Of a stretch of DNA of 49,810 nt, positions 1 through 7,164 are shown piece after piece. A program made the position numbers and the translations under genes. The notes beneath the pieces were generated by a model, which did not search any database, was not told the origin of the DNA, and saw only the letters and a list, made by a program, of their open reading frames with translations. Position 1 is the first letter of the stretch. Every line of letters begins with the position of its first letter. Source of the DNA: Cytophagales bacterium (lineage in GTDB: Bacteria > Bacteroidota > Bacteroidia > Cytophagales > Cyclobacteriaceae). The DNA lies in assembly GCA_020403045.1 (NCBI GenBank), contig JADBYK010000094.1, positions 1 to 49,810 of the forward strand, in the 5' to 3' direction.

Positions 1-41
1 GAATGAAAATCAACGATTTAGCCCCAAGTAAGAAAACCAAG

Positions 42-181
42 TTGGTGATTTTCATTTTCAGGTCAGACGATAAATGTCTGACTCTGACCGCAAGCGTCAC
101 GAGGTTTAACCTTGACATCCGCCTCAGGCGGATCGTCAACCCTCTGGGCAAACTATGCATTCCTAATGCATAGTTTGGGTT
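42..181 (+). repeat. Multi-hairpin noncoding repeat, left copy
   Basis: This 140-bp stretch recurs as its reverse complement at 49671-49810 with only two mismatches that I can see. It holds at least three perfect fold-backs: a 7-bp stem at 62-68/76-82, a 7-bp stem ATCCGCC/GGCGGAT at 117-123/127-133 with a 3-nt loop, and a 12-bp stem AAACTATGCATT/AATGCATAGTTT at 150-161/165-176 with a 3-nt loop. The last stem is enclosed by CAACCC (137-142) pairing with GGGTTG (177-182). Bases 1-14 also resemble the reverse complement of about 41-59, so the element may extend further left. No ORF covers it. It lies just beyond the stop of the patatin gene and could also end transcription. It resembles REP/MITE-type dispersed repeats, but I cannot name a family. 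Confidence 0.9.
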
Positions 182-190
182 GAAAAAAAA

Positions 191-2500
191 CTACTCCAAC
201 GAGGTCTTGTTGAATAGCAAAAACCCAATATGGAGGAGTACGCCTAATTGACGTCTTTTATCGTCATAATAGTTAGCACTGATGCTTACTGGGCCAACTG
301 ACGTGTGGGCAACTAAGCCCGCAGTAGCTGCAAAATAAATTTTTGTTATGTCTGAATCGAGTTTTGCTTGTTGGTCTGGTCCATTTGAAATTCCCGCTAA
401 CGGTTTAAATCCATAGGCCTCAAGCCGTAAATCCAGACTTTTGCGAAGCGAAAAAACATTGCGCCACCCTCCCGCAACATAGTTAAACGCCCTAAAATTT
501 TCCAGCAATAGTGTTCTACTATCCTGCATCGGGTTAAAAGCCGGGGCATTAATTATTGTTCCAAAGTAGTTTGAGAAGGTGGGTTGATTGGAAAAAACTC
601 CCTCAAGCAGATATCCTGAGCTGTACTTTCCTACTTTGAAATATTGTTCAAGAGTAATTTTCCCTAGAACCCAAGAACGAGAAGTTGAAGATGTTGTGGT
701 TAGCAACGAAGTAGAACCGGGATTAAGCCTTTCATCCAAATTAAACCAGTTCGCGCTGAAGGAATAGGATCGCCCTTGTGACGCATACTGTTTTCGGTTC
801 AATGAATTAGAGGAAAAGTTTATGCCCAAACGGTTTCCTTTTATTCCCAACACATCAAGCGTATCCGTTGAAATCAAGACGTCCCTATCGATGTATTGAT
901 CTTGATTGTTTACAAACGCTCCATTCAGCACTAGCTTAAATTGATCACCAACAGGGAAGCCAACATTTACCCCGTACTTTCGATCGATCCTCTCTAACAC
1001 AGTAGGAATAAATTTTTGCTGTATGATGTCATCTCCCTGCAGAAAGCTCCAGCTATTGATGATGATCTCCGGCTCTACATAAAACTGGCCGATAAATGGA
1101 AAATCCATTCGCCCTTTAATATGTGCTGACTTATAGAAATTACCCGCGAAAAAATTCGCGGTAAGATGCGAGAGCGCTCTGTTAAAATAGTAATAATTTA
1201 CGCCCAAAAAAATACTGCTGATGCTTCGCGTGGCTATCACTCCCCCAAAATCTACTTGAAAATTATTTTGCGGTCGCTTGGTCAAGATAAAATCAAAATT
1301 TTTGGTGGTCTTGTTACAATCAAAACTTGGATAGACATTATTAAAAAAGGGCTCTGAAACTAATTTATAGTAGGCTGTTTTTATATCGTTTTGATAAAGT
1401 GGCCGTTTTCCGCTCTTAAAAAATCGATTGAGGTAAAGTTGCTGGCTTCGCCTAAAGCCCTTAAATCTGATCTCGTCTACGACAATTGGGGATGCCTTGC
1501 CGTTAAACCTAGTGCGCCCCTCTGTTACTTCCTCTAGTGTTCTCCGGCTTAAAATTTTTGATTTTATTTCAGGCATTTGGCGTAAGGTTTGGCGGTATCC
1601 ACTGTCAATCATCGCGCGCGCGCTAGTGAAATCAAATGCGGTGTAATTTTGCAAGTCCGGCTGGATATATACACCATTGCCGGGCACATCATTGGGATTT
1701 GATTTATCCAATAACATGTAAAGCAACGAGCGCGAAATCAACTTCTCATCTTCCCCGTGCGGGTAGGTATTATACACTTTAGAAGATACATTTGAGCCAA
1801 TAATGACGTCAGGCTTAAATTCACGTTGAGCTACATCGACAGGAAAATTATTGTAGACTCCACCATCGAAGAGGTACTTTCCATCTACCCGGATCGGGTT
1901 ATAAAAAAAAGGTGCGGTTTGGGTAGTTCGAAGTGCGTCACTCAGCACACCTTTAGAAAGTACTACTTCGGCTTGGGTAAAAATATCAGAAGCCATCACG
2001 CGAAGTGGAACAAACAAACTATCAAAGTTATTTTTGGAGATGGCTGAAGGCTGCGCCATCTTTTCCGCTAATGCGAAATTCAAGGATAGGTCGTTGGCAA
2101 TCGTAGAGTTGATCAAAAAATTAAAAGTCGAATCTAACGACAGGTTGAGCTTAAGAAAGGAAGCATCATTCTCTTTCTTGAAATAATAATAGTCTCTACC
2201 CAATTCCAGACGTCCATTTACCCAGTCCAGAAATTCGCGGGAAAGTGCTATGTCTTCGATTTGCTTTGGACTTATCCCTGCCGCATAATAGCCGCCAACA
2301 ATGCCGCCCATTGACGTACCTGTCAGATAGTCTACCGGAATCTCATTTTCTTCCAGTGCCTTTAATACCCCAATGTGTGCAAGACCCTTGGCTCCACCTC
2401 CGCTGAGTACTACGGCCACCTTCTGCGAATAGCTGACAGACGTTGCCAGGAAAAAAAAAGCTAAAACAAACCTCACTCGTCTAGGCACTTTATTTTTCAA
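191..2500 (-). CDS. Patatin-like phospholipase with POTRA and outer-membrane barrel (PlpD-like)
   Basis: The 769-residue protein begins with a basic, hydrophobic signal peptide (about residues 1-26). The patatin domain follows: oxyanion-hole motif SGGGAKG (33-39), nucleophile elbow GTSMG with Ser63, and catalytic Asp212 in FDGGVYNNFP. After about residue 340 comes a POTRA-like segment (VVDEIRFKGF) and then about 370 residues of alternating strands typical of an Omp85-type barrel. This order matches type Vd (PlpD) proteins, which carry an esterase/phospholipase A domain on a surface barrel. The reading frame opens with TTG at 2500; an in-frame GTG lies four codons inside, so the exact start is uncertain. 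It begins 29 nt after the stop of the M23 peptidase gene, so the two probably form an operon. Whether the lipase domain is surface-exposed or released is inference. Confidence 0.88.
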   Translation of the reverse strand: MKNKVPRRVRFVLAFFFLATSVSYSQKVAVVLSGGGAKGLAHIGVLKALEENEIPVDYLTGTSMGGIVGGYYAAGISPKQIEDIALSREFLDWVNGRLELGRDYYYFKKENDASFLKLNLSLDSTFNFLINSTIANDLSLNFALAEKMAQPSAISKNNFDSLFVPLRVMASDIFTQAEVVLSKGVLSDALRTTQTAPFFYNPIRVDGKYLFDGGVYNNFPVDVAQREFKPDVIIGSNVSSKVYNTYPHGEDEKLISRSLLYMLLDKSNPNDVPGNGVYIQPDLQNYTAFDFTSARAMIDSGYRQTLRQMPEIKSKILSRRTLEEVTEGRTRFNGKASPIVVDEIRFKGFRRSQQLYLNRFFKSGKRPLYQNDIKTAYYKLVSEPFFNNVYPSFDCNKTTKNFDFILTKRPQNNFQVDFGGVIATRSISSIFLGVNYYYFNRALSHLTANFFAGNFYKSAHIKGRMDFPFIGQFYVEPEIIINSWSFLQGDDIIQQKFIPTVLERIDRKYGVNVGFPVGDQFKLVLNGAFVNNQDQYIDRDVLISTDTLDVLGIKGNRLGINFSSNSLNRKQYASQGRSYSFSANWFNLDERLNPGSTSLLTTTSSTSRSWVLGKITLEQYFKVGKYSSGYLLEGVFSNQPTFSNYFGTIINAPAFNPMQDSRTLLLENFRAFNYVAGGWRNVFSLRKSLDLRLEAYGFKPLAGISNGPDQQAKLDSDITKIYFAATAGLVAHTSVGPVSISANYYDDKRRQLGVLLHIGFLLFNKTSLE

Positions 2501-2529
2501 TAAAGATAGAAAAGTAAAACCTTGGGTGA

Positions 2530-3855
2530 CTAATTTCTTGCGACAATTACCTCGCGGGCTGCGGGCTGCGGAAATGAAATCAATTGCAAACGCTTGCTAA
2601 ACGATTCTTTGACTTCACTAAATCTTTCAATGTGTTCTTTTTGCACCGGCTGAGAAGGAGGTAGTTCGACACGTAGGGCGTCTATCTGAACTCCGTTCCG
2701 CCAAAAGCGGTAACATAAATGAGGACCTGTTGCCAATCCGGTGCTTCCCACGTAACCAATGGTTTGACCTTGTTTTACGCGCGTACCAGCTACCACACCA
2801 GCAGCGATCTTTGACATATGTAGATAACCGGTTGTGTAGGTGCTATTGTGGCGAATCTTCACATAGTTTCCATTGTTGGTCGTATACCTGGCCTCTTCCA
2901 CATTTCCGTCACCTACACTACGTATGGGCGTCCCTGTTGGGGCTGCGAAGTCGGTACCGAGATGCGCACGAAAAACTTTTGCTACGGGATGAAAACGATT
3001 CAGGTTATAGCGCGAACTAATGCGTGTAAATTCAATCGGATACTTGAGCAATGCTTTTCGCAAACTGTTACCCTCTTCATCAAAATAATCCAGCCCTTCG
3101 CCCTGGTCAAACGGAAAAGCATATTCTCCTTTGCCAAAATGTTCAAAATAGATGGCCAAGACTCTTTCAATACCAATTGATTTTCCCTCCACCAGGTTTT
3201 CTTCATAAATCAATTTGAACTGATCACCTTTTTGCAACCGCTGAAAATCGACTTGCCATCCAAAAATATCGACAAACTTATTGGTCAGTTCATGAGAGAT
3301 ATTCAACTCCTCGATTGTTTCTGATAACGATGATTCTATTCTGCCGGAAATAGATTTTTCGAGCGTGACCACCTCGCGTTGACAAATTTCAACCTGCAAT
3401 GAATCTTTCAAATGAAATATTACATAGTCGATTGCGTTTGGTTCATAAACCAAAGCGCGTGCCGTTTTCAGCGAATCATTGTCATGAATGAGCGTGTACT
3501 TTTTGTGTGCTCCTACCTTGCGGAAGTCAAAAATCTTTCGTGACAAGGAATTGAGTTGCTGAAATATTTTTGGTTGGACATGAACCGACTCGAACAAATC
3601 AAAAAAGCGTTGATTCCTTTTTACTTGGTCTTCAATTACCTGTAGATCATCGACAACCATTCCATAAAGAACAACTGGCTGTTTTATTTCTGTTTCTACT
3701 CGTGTCAAATCGATCCCCTGAGCATAGTAAGCCGTTCTGGTAAAAAGACTGCTGTAAGAATCCAACAGAAAAAGTAGTGCAATGAAAATAGCTGCACCCA
3801 AAACTGAAATCAGAGTCTTTTTTGACAATTTGAACAAGACAAAGTGTGGATTCAA
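2530..3855 (-). CDS. M23 family metallopeptidase (LytM domain), membrane anchored
   Basis: The 441-residue protein has one N-terminal membrane segment (about 14-31), a long middle region and a C-terminal LytM/M23 domain (about 280-395). Such enzymes cut peptidoglycan cross-links or control amidases in the periplasm. Visible active-site residues are His298 and Asp302 (RAHLGTDF), His346 (YLHMS) and His379. The usual second His of the HxH motif is Cys381 (GPHLCYRFW), so one zinc ligand is replaced by cysteine. I believe this variant occurs in other Bacteroidota M23 proteins, so it need not mean loss of activity. No ATG is available near the N-terminus: the frame opens with TTG at 3855, and a TTG at 3828 (protein starting MSKKTLIS) is an alternative. 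It lies directly upstream of the PlpD-like gene. Confidence 0.88.
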   Translation of the reverse strand: MNPHFVLFKLSKKTLISVLGAAIFIALLFLLDSYSSLFTRTAYYAQGIDLTRVETEIKQPVVLYGMVVDDLQVIEDQVKRNQRFFDLFESVHVQPKIFQQLNSLSRKIFDFRKVGAHKKYTLIHDNDSLKTARALVYEPNAIDYVIFHLKDSLQVEICQREVVTLEKSISGRIESSLSETIEELNISHELTNKFVDIFGWQVDFQRLQKGDQFKLIYEENLVEGKSIGIERVLAIYFEHFGKGEYAFPFDQGEGLDYFDEEGNSLRKALLKYPIEFTRISSRYNLNRFHPVAKVFRAHLGTDFAAPTGTPIRSVGDGNVEEARYTTNNGNYVKIRHNSTYTTGYLHMSKIAAGVVAGTRVKQGQTIGYVGSTGLATGPHLCYRFWRNGVQIDALRVELPPSQPVQKEHIERFSEVKESFSKRLQLISFPQPAAREVIVARN

Positions 3856-3915
3856 GGCTATATCGGATTAAAGCAATACAAGATTAGGCTAAAATATCGG
3901 CTAAGTAAAATTGCT

Positions 3916-4059
3916 GGGTGTACGCCAGTGTTGCATTTCTCCTTGACCCTTGTGGCTTCTTTGTGTTCCCTGTGGTAAAAATGCAAACCACTAAGTGCTC
4001 AAAGGTTGCACAAAGTACACCATTGAGCTATCCACCTTAAGCAAAACGGTCGTACACCC
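3916..4059. repeat. Decayed fold-back element in intergenic gap
   Basis: The 210-nt gap between the M23 gene and dsbD contains outer arms GGGTGTACG (3916-3924) and CGTACACCC (4051-4059). Inside them are imperfect inverted words built around CTTTGTG/CACAAAG (about 3958 and 4011). No ORF is present. It looks like a worn MITE-like or fold-back repeat, and shares a CTTTGTG/CCTTGTGG flavour with the fold-back at 49559-49626. It may also act as a weak terminator for dsbD, but there is no strong T-run. Confidence 0.5.
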
Positions 4060-4065
4060 AAATAG

Positions 4066-6147
4066 CTAATTGTTAGCCTTGAATCGTTTTTTCCCTTCTT
4101 CTAAAAACTTTACAAAATTTTCAGCACTCAGATCATAGGGTTTTGGAGACACCAAAACCTTTTCATCGTTACCTACCAATACGTAGAAGGGTTGCGCATT
4201 ATTGTTCAAGCGCGTGATCTGCAGATCCGCATTTTGTTTGCCGATGGTCTTCTTTACTTTTTTATCATAAGAAGAAGTATACCATTCATTTTCCGGCAAT
4301 TTTGTTTTGTCATCTACATATAAAGCCACCACGACAAAATCATTTTTCAATCGTTGCAGTACCTGCGGGTCGCTCCATACACGTGCTTCCATTTCGCGAC
4401 AGTTGGTACACCCGTGCCCGGTAAAATCAATAAACAGTGGCTTGTTCTGCTGACGAGCGCAGGCAAGTGCTTGCTTGTAGTCAAAATAGCCATTGATGCC
4501 ATGCGGCAAATGAAGAAACTCATCGTACTTAGGCGTGTCACAAATTTCATTTGTTTTTGTGTTTTTGCTTGCCGATAACAAATCAAAATCATGCGTTGAT
4601 TGAGGTGGCAAGTAGCCTGCCAATGCTTTCAATGGAGCTCCCCACATACCGGGAATTAAATAAACAAGAAATGTAAAAGTGGTAATAGCCAACGAAACGC
4701 GCAGTACACTCACCGTTTTGTTCTCTGCGTCTTTGCCTGTATCACCCGGCATTCTAAAGCCTTTCATGAGGTAAATACCTATCAAAGCAACAATCACAAT
4801 CCAAATAGCCAGATTGATATCACGATCTAAAATCCGCCAATGAAAAGCCTGATCGGCAATACTTAAAAACTTGAACGCTAGGGCAATTTCAACAAATCCC
4901 AGAACAACTTTTACCGAATTCAACCAGCCACCTGACTTAGGCAAAGACTTTAGCCAACCCGGGAAAAAAGCAAAAAGAGTAAATGGAATGGCAAAGGCTA
5001 ACGCAAATGCAAACATGCCAATAATTGGCTTAATAAATTCTCCTCCTGCGGAAGAAACCAAAATGCTTCCTACCAATGGCCCCGTGCAAGAAAATGAAAC
5101 AAGCACCAATGTAAAAGCCATAAAAAACACGCCAAGTAAGCCACCCTTCTCTGCCTGTTGATCTACTTTGTTGATAACAGATCCCGGTAAGGTAATTTCA
5201 AACAGTCCGAGAAAGGAAAGTCCAAAAACAATAAACACCAAAAAGAAAATCAAATTAGGAATCCATTCGGTTGATAGATGATTGGCCGTCTCGGGGCCCA
5301 TCAAAGGAGCTAATACGGCACCGATAACTGTGTAAATAGCAATGATGGATCCGCCATAAATCACAGCTTGCAGTTTTGTTCCCCTACCTGTAAAAAAACT
5401 AACCGTCATCGGAATCATCGGGAAAACGCATGGCGTTAGCAACGCTGCAAGTCCGGCCAAAAAAGCTAAAAGAAAAAATCCCCAAAGTGATTGACCCTTT
5501 GTTTCGGCTTGAATTAAAGTTGAATCTAAAATAGGACCGGAAATGGTTGCCAGTTGCTGGTTGCCGGTTGCCGATTTTACCGAGTCAATACCTTTTGTTT
5601 GCGAACCGGAAACTGGGAACTGGGAACCGAGAACCTCCTCTAACTTTTGAGTTCTAACTTCTGAGTTCTTGCCCTCTACTTTAATCTTATCAAACACAAA
5701 CTCCCCGTTTCCCGGCACACATTGTCCTGTTATTTCTGTGCAAACCTGATATTCGTATTCTCCCTCTACTTTTAGATTGGCCGCAAGAACTTTTATCCGT
5801 TGGCGAAATTCGGCAGCGCCCTTAAAAATCTTCACATCGCATTCAAAGATCTTATCGTGCTTATCAATTGGATGGATGGCTTTCAACTCCCCCACGAGTT
5901 GATAACTTGAATTCGGCCTAAAAGTAAAGGTTGTTTTGATGGGGCCATCTTCGCAATCAAATTCAGAAGAATATAAGTACCAACTGTTATCGATGGTAGC
6001 TCTAAAAATCAGATCTAGCTCGTCTCCAATTTTTGCAGATTCTGTTGTCGTTGATGTGGACCATTTGGCCGGATTCAGCACTTGTGCTGACACTGAAAAA
6101 GTAAAAGCAAATGCCCCAATGAGGGCTAAAACCCAATTCTTTGACAT
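4066..6147 (-). CDS. dsbD: Thiol:disulfide interchange protein DsbD
   Basis: This 693-residue inner-membrane protein passes electrons from cytoplasmic thioredoxin to periplasmic thiols. A signal peptide (1-21) precedes a DsbD-alpha-like domain with the redox pair Cys136/Cys143 (VCTEITGQCVP). A multi-helix membrane core (about 222-510) carries Cys240 (LLTPCVFPM) and Cys354 (VSFSCTGPL). A C-terminal thioredoxin-like domain carries the CTNC active site (580-583). All six expected cysteines are present. The linker at residues 172-203 is low-complexity and appears to come from a simple DNA repeat (see separate entry). The start is ATG at 6147. It stands alone: the next gene upstream is divergent, and 210 nt with a decayed repeat separate it from the M23 gene. 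Confidence 0.93.
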   Translation of the reverse strand: MSKNWVLALIGAFAFTFSVSAQVLNPAKWSTSTTTESAKIGDELDLIFRATIDNSWYLYSSEFDCEDGPIKTTFTFRPNSSYQLVGELKAIHPIDKHDKIFECDVKIFKGAAEFRQRIKVLAANLKVEGEYEYQVCTEITGQCVPGNGEFVFDKIKVEGKNSEVRTQKLEEVLGSQFPVSGSQTKGIDSVKSATGNQQLATISGPILDSTLIQAETKGQSLWGFFLLAFLAGLAALLTPCVFPMIPMTVSFFTGRGTKLQAVIYGGSIIAIYTVIGAVLAPLMGPETANHLSTEWIPNLIFFLVFIVFGLSFLGLFEITLPGSVINKVDQQAEKGGLLGVFFMAFTLVLVSFSCTGPLVGSILVSSAGGEFIKPIIGMFAFALAFAIPFTLFAFFPGWLKSLPKSGGWLNSVKVVLGFVEIALAFKFLSIADQAFHWRILDRDINLAIWIVIVALIGIYLMKGFRMPGDTGKDAENKTVSVLRVSLAITTFTFLVYLIPGMWGAPLKALAGYLPPQSTHDFDLLSASKNTKTNEICDTPKYDEFLHLPHGINGYFDYKQALACARQQNKPLFIDFTGHGCTNCREMEARVWSDPQVLQRLKNDFVVVALYVDDKTKLPENEWYTSSYDKKVKKTIGKQNADLQITRLNNNAQPFYVLVGNDEKVLVSPKPYDLSAENFVKFLEEGKKRFKANN
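5538..5634 (-). repeat. dsbD: Short-period repeats inside the dsbD linker
   Basis: The DNA carries near-tandem words of the form GGTTGCC(A/G) at about 5545-5573 and (A)ACTGGGAAC at about 5611-5629. A neighbouring stretch at about 5641-5670 contains GAGTTCTAACTT and GAGTTCTT. On the coding strand they read as peptides such as SQFPVSGSQ and TGNQQLAT. These words look like noncoding dispersed repeats that grew in frame between the alpha domain and the membrane core, where length and sequence are loosely constrained. The frame stays open. Confidence 0.6.
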
Positions 6148-6321
6148 CTTATCGATTGATTTGGTCGTAAAAGTAACGAAGCCTTGCGAATTTGATCGAG
6201 GAATAAACGCATTGGTCTATTCGTAGACAAAAAATTTCCCGTAATTTTCTGACCTTATTAGCAACATATTGTCTTTAAAACCGTCTGATAACAAAATTTA
6301 AACAATTTAAAACCCTATCCA

Positions 6322-7074
6322 ATGAAACGTAAATTGATCTTTACCCTATTAGTCGCGGCCTGTGCCTTTTTCGTTCAAGCCCAAACAGCCGATGAAATTA
6401 TTGCCAAGTATTTTGAAAATACAGGTGGAGTTGCAAAATGGAAAGCTCTTGAAGGAATTAAGATGAGTGCTAAAGTTAATCAAGGCGGAATGGAAATACC
6501 ATTGGTGATTACGCAATTGAAGGACGGGCGTCAAATGACCAAGGTCACTTTTCAAGGAAAAGACATTATGCAAGGTGTATTTGATGGTAGCACTTTATGG
6601 TCTCACAATTTCTTGAATATGAAAGCTGAGAAAAGTGATGCTGAAACAACCGAAAATTTCAAGAAAGATATTGGAGAATTTCCCGATCCGTTTTTGACTT
6701 ATAAAGAGCGTGGGCTCAAAGTCGAGTTGTTGGGCAAAGAAACAATTGACGGCACAGAAGCTTTCAAAATCAAGTTAACAAAAAAGCCAATCAAAGTGGA
6801 CGGGAAAGATGCTGAAAATGTAGTATTTTACTACTTTGATGCTGAGAATTTTGTTCCACTAATGTCTGAGTCAGAAATCAAAGAGGGACCTGCCAAAGGC
6901 CAGATTGCCCAAAACAAAATGAGCGACTACCAAGAAGTAAACGGATTAATGTTTCCGTTCTCAATGGCGCAAGGTGTGAAAGGTCAAGCGGGTGGGTCAC
7001 CATTAACGATAAACGCAATTGAGCTAAATCCTAAAGTAGATGTAGCCGCATTTGCTTTTCCAAGTGAAAAGTAA
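6322..7074 (+). CDS. LolA/LolB-like periplasmic lipoprotein-sorting family protein
   Basis: The 250-residue protein has a clear signal peptide (MKRKLIFTLLVAACAFFVQAQ) and no lipobox cysteine, so it should be soluble in the periplasm. The rest reads as successive beta strands (LEGIKMSAKV, IPLVITQLKDGRQMTKV, GVFDGSTLW, VVFYYFDAENFVPLM). That is the pattern of the half-barrel, lipid-binding LolA/LolB superfamily often annotated as outer membrane lipoprotein-sorting protein. It is not a close LolA, so carriage of lipoproteins is a family-level guess. The start is ATG at 6322, and a strong terminator follows at 7091. It faces away from dsbD across 174 nt. Confidence 0.7.
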   Translation: MKRKLIFTLLVAACAFFVQAQTADEIIAKYFENTGGVAKWKALEGIKMSAKVNQGGMEIPLVITQLKDGRQMTKVTFQGKDIMQGVFDGSTLWSHNFLNMKAEKSDAETTENFKKDIGEFPDPFLTYKERGLKVELLGKETIDGTEAFKIKLTKKPIKVDGKDAENVVFYYFDAENFVPLMSESEIKEGPAKGQIAQNKMSDYQEVNGLMFPFSMAQGVKGQAGGSPLTINAIELNPKVDVAAFAFPSEK

Positions 7075-7090
7075 TCTAGTTTCCAAATAC

Positions 7091-7131
7091 AAAAGAATAC
7101 TTCAAACCAACATTTGAAGTATTCTTTTTTT
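7091..7131 (+). terminator. Rho-independent terminator after the LolA-like gene
   Basis: A 16-bp perfect stem (7091-7106 pairing with 7113-7128) with loop CCAACA is followed by a T-run. It sits 16 nt after the stop of the LolA-like gene and ends about 33 nt before the next gene. Confidence 0.9.
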
Positions 7132-7164
7132 ATAGTCCATTCAAAAACCTAAAACAAGTTAAGT

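Noticed and set aside
2848-3180. Plus-strand ORF of 110 codons inside the M23 gene
   Set aside because: It is antisense to a gene with clear M23 motifs and shows no domain, signal or ribosome binding site.
5538-5670. CRISPR-like array in dsbD
   Set aside because: The units are only about 8-12 nt, imperfect and lack spacers, and the coding frame runs through them.
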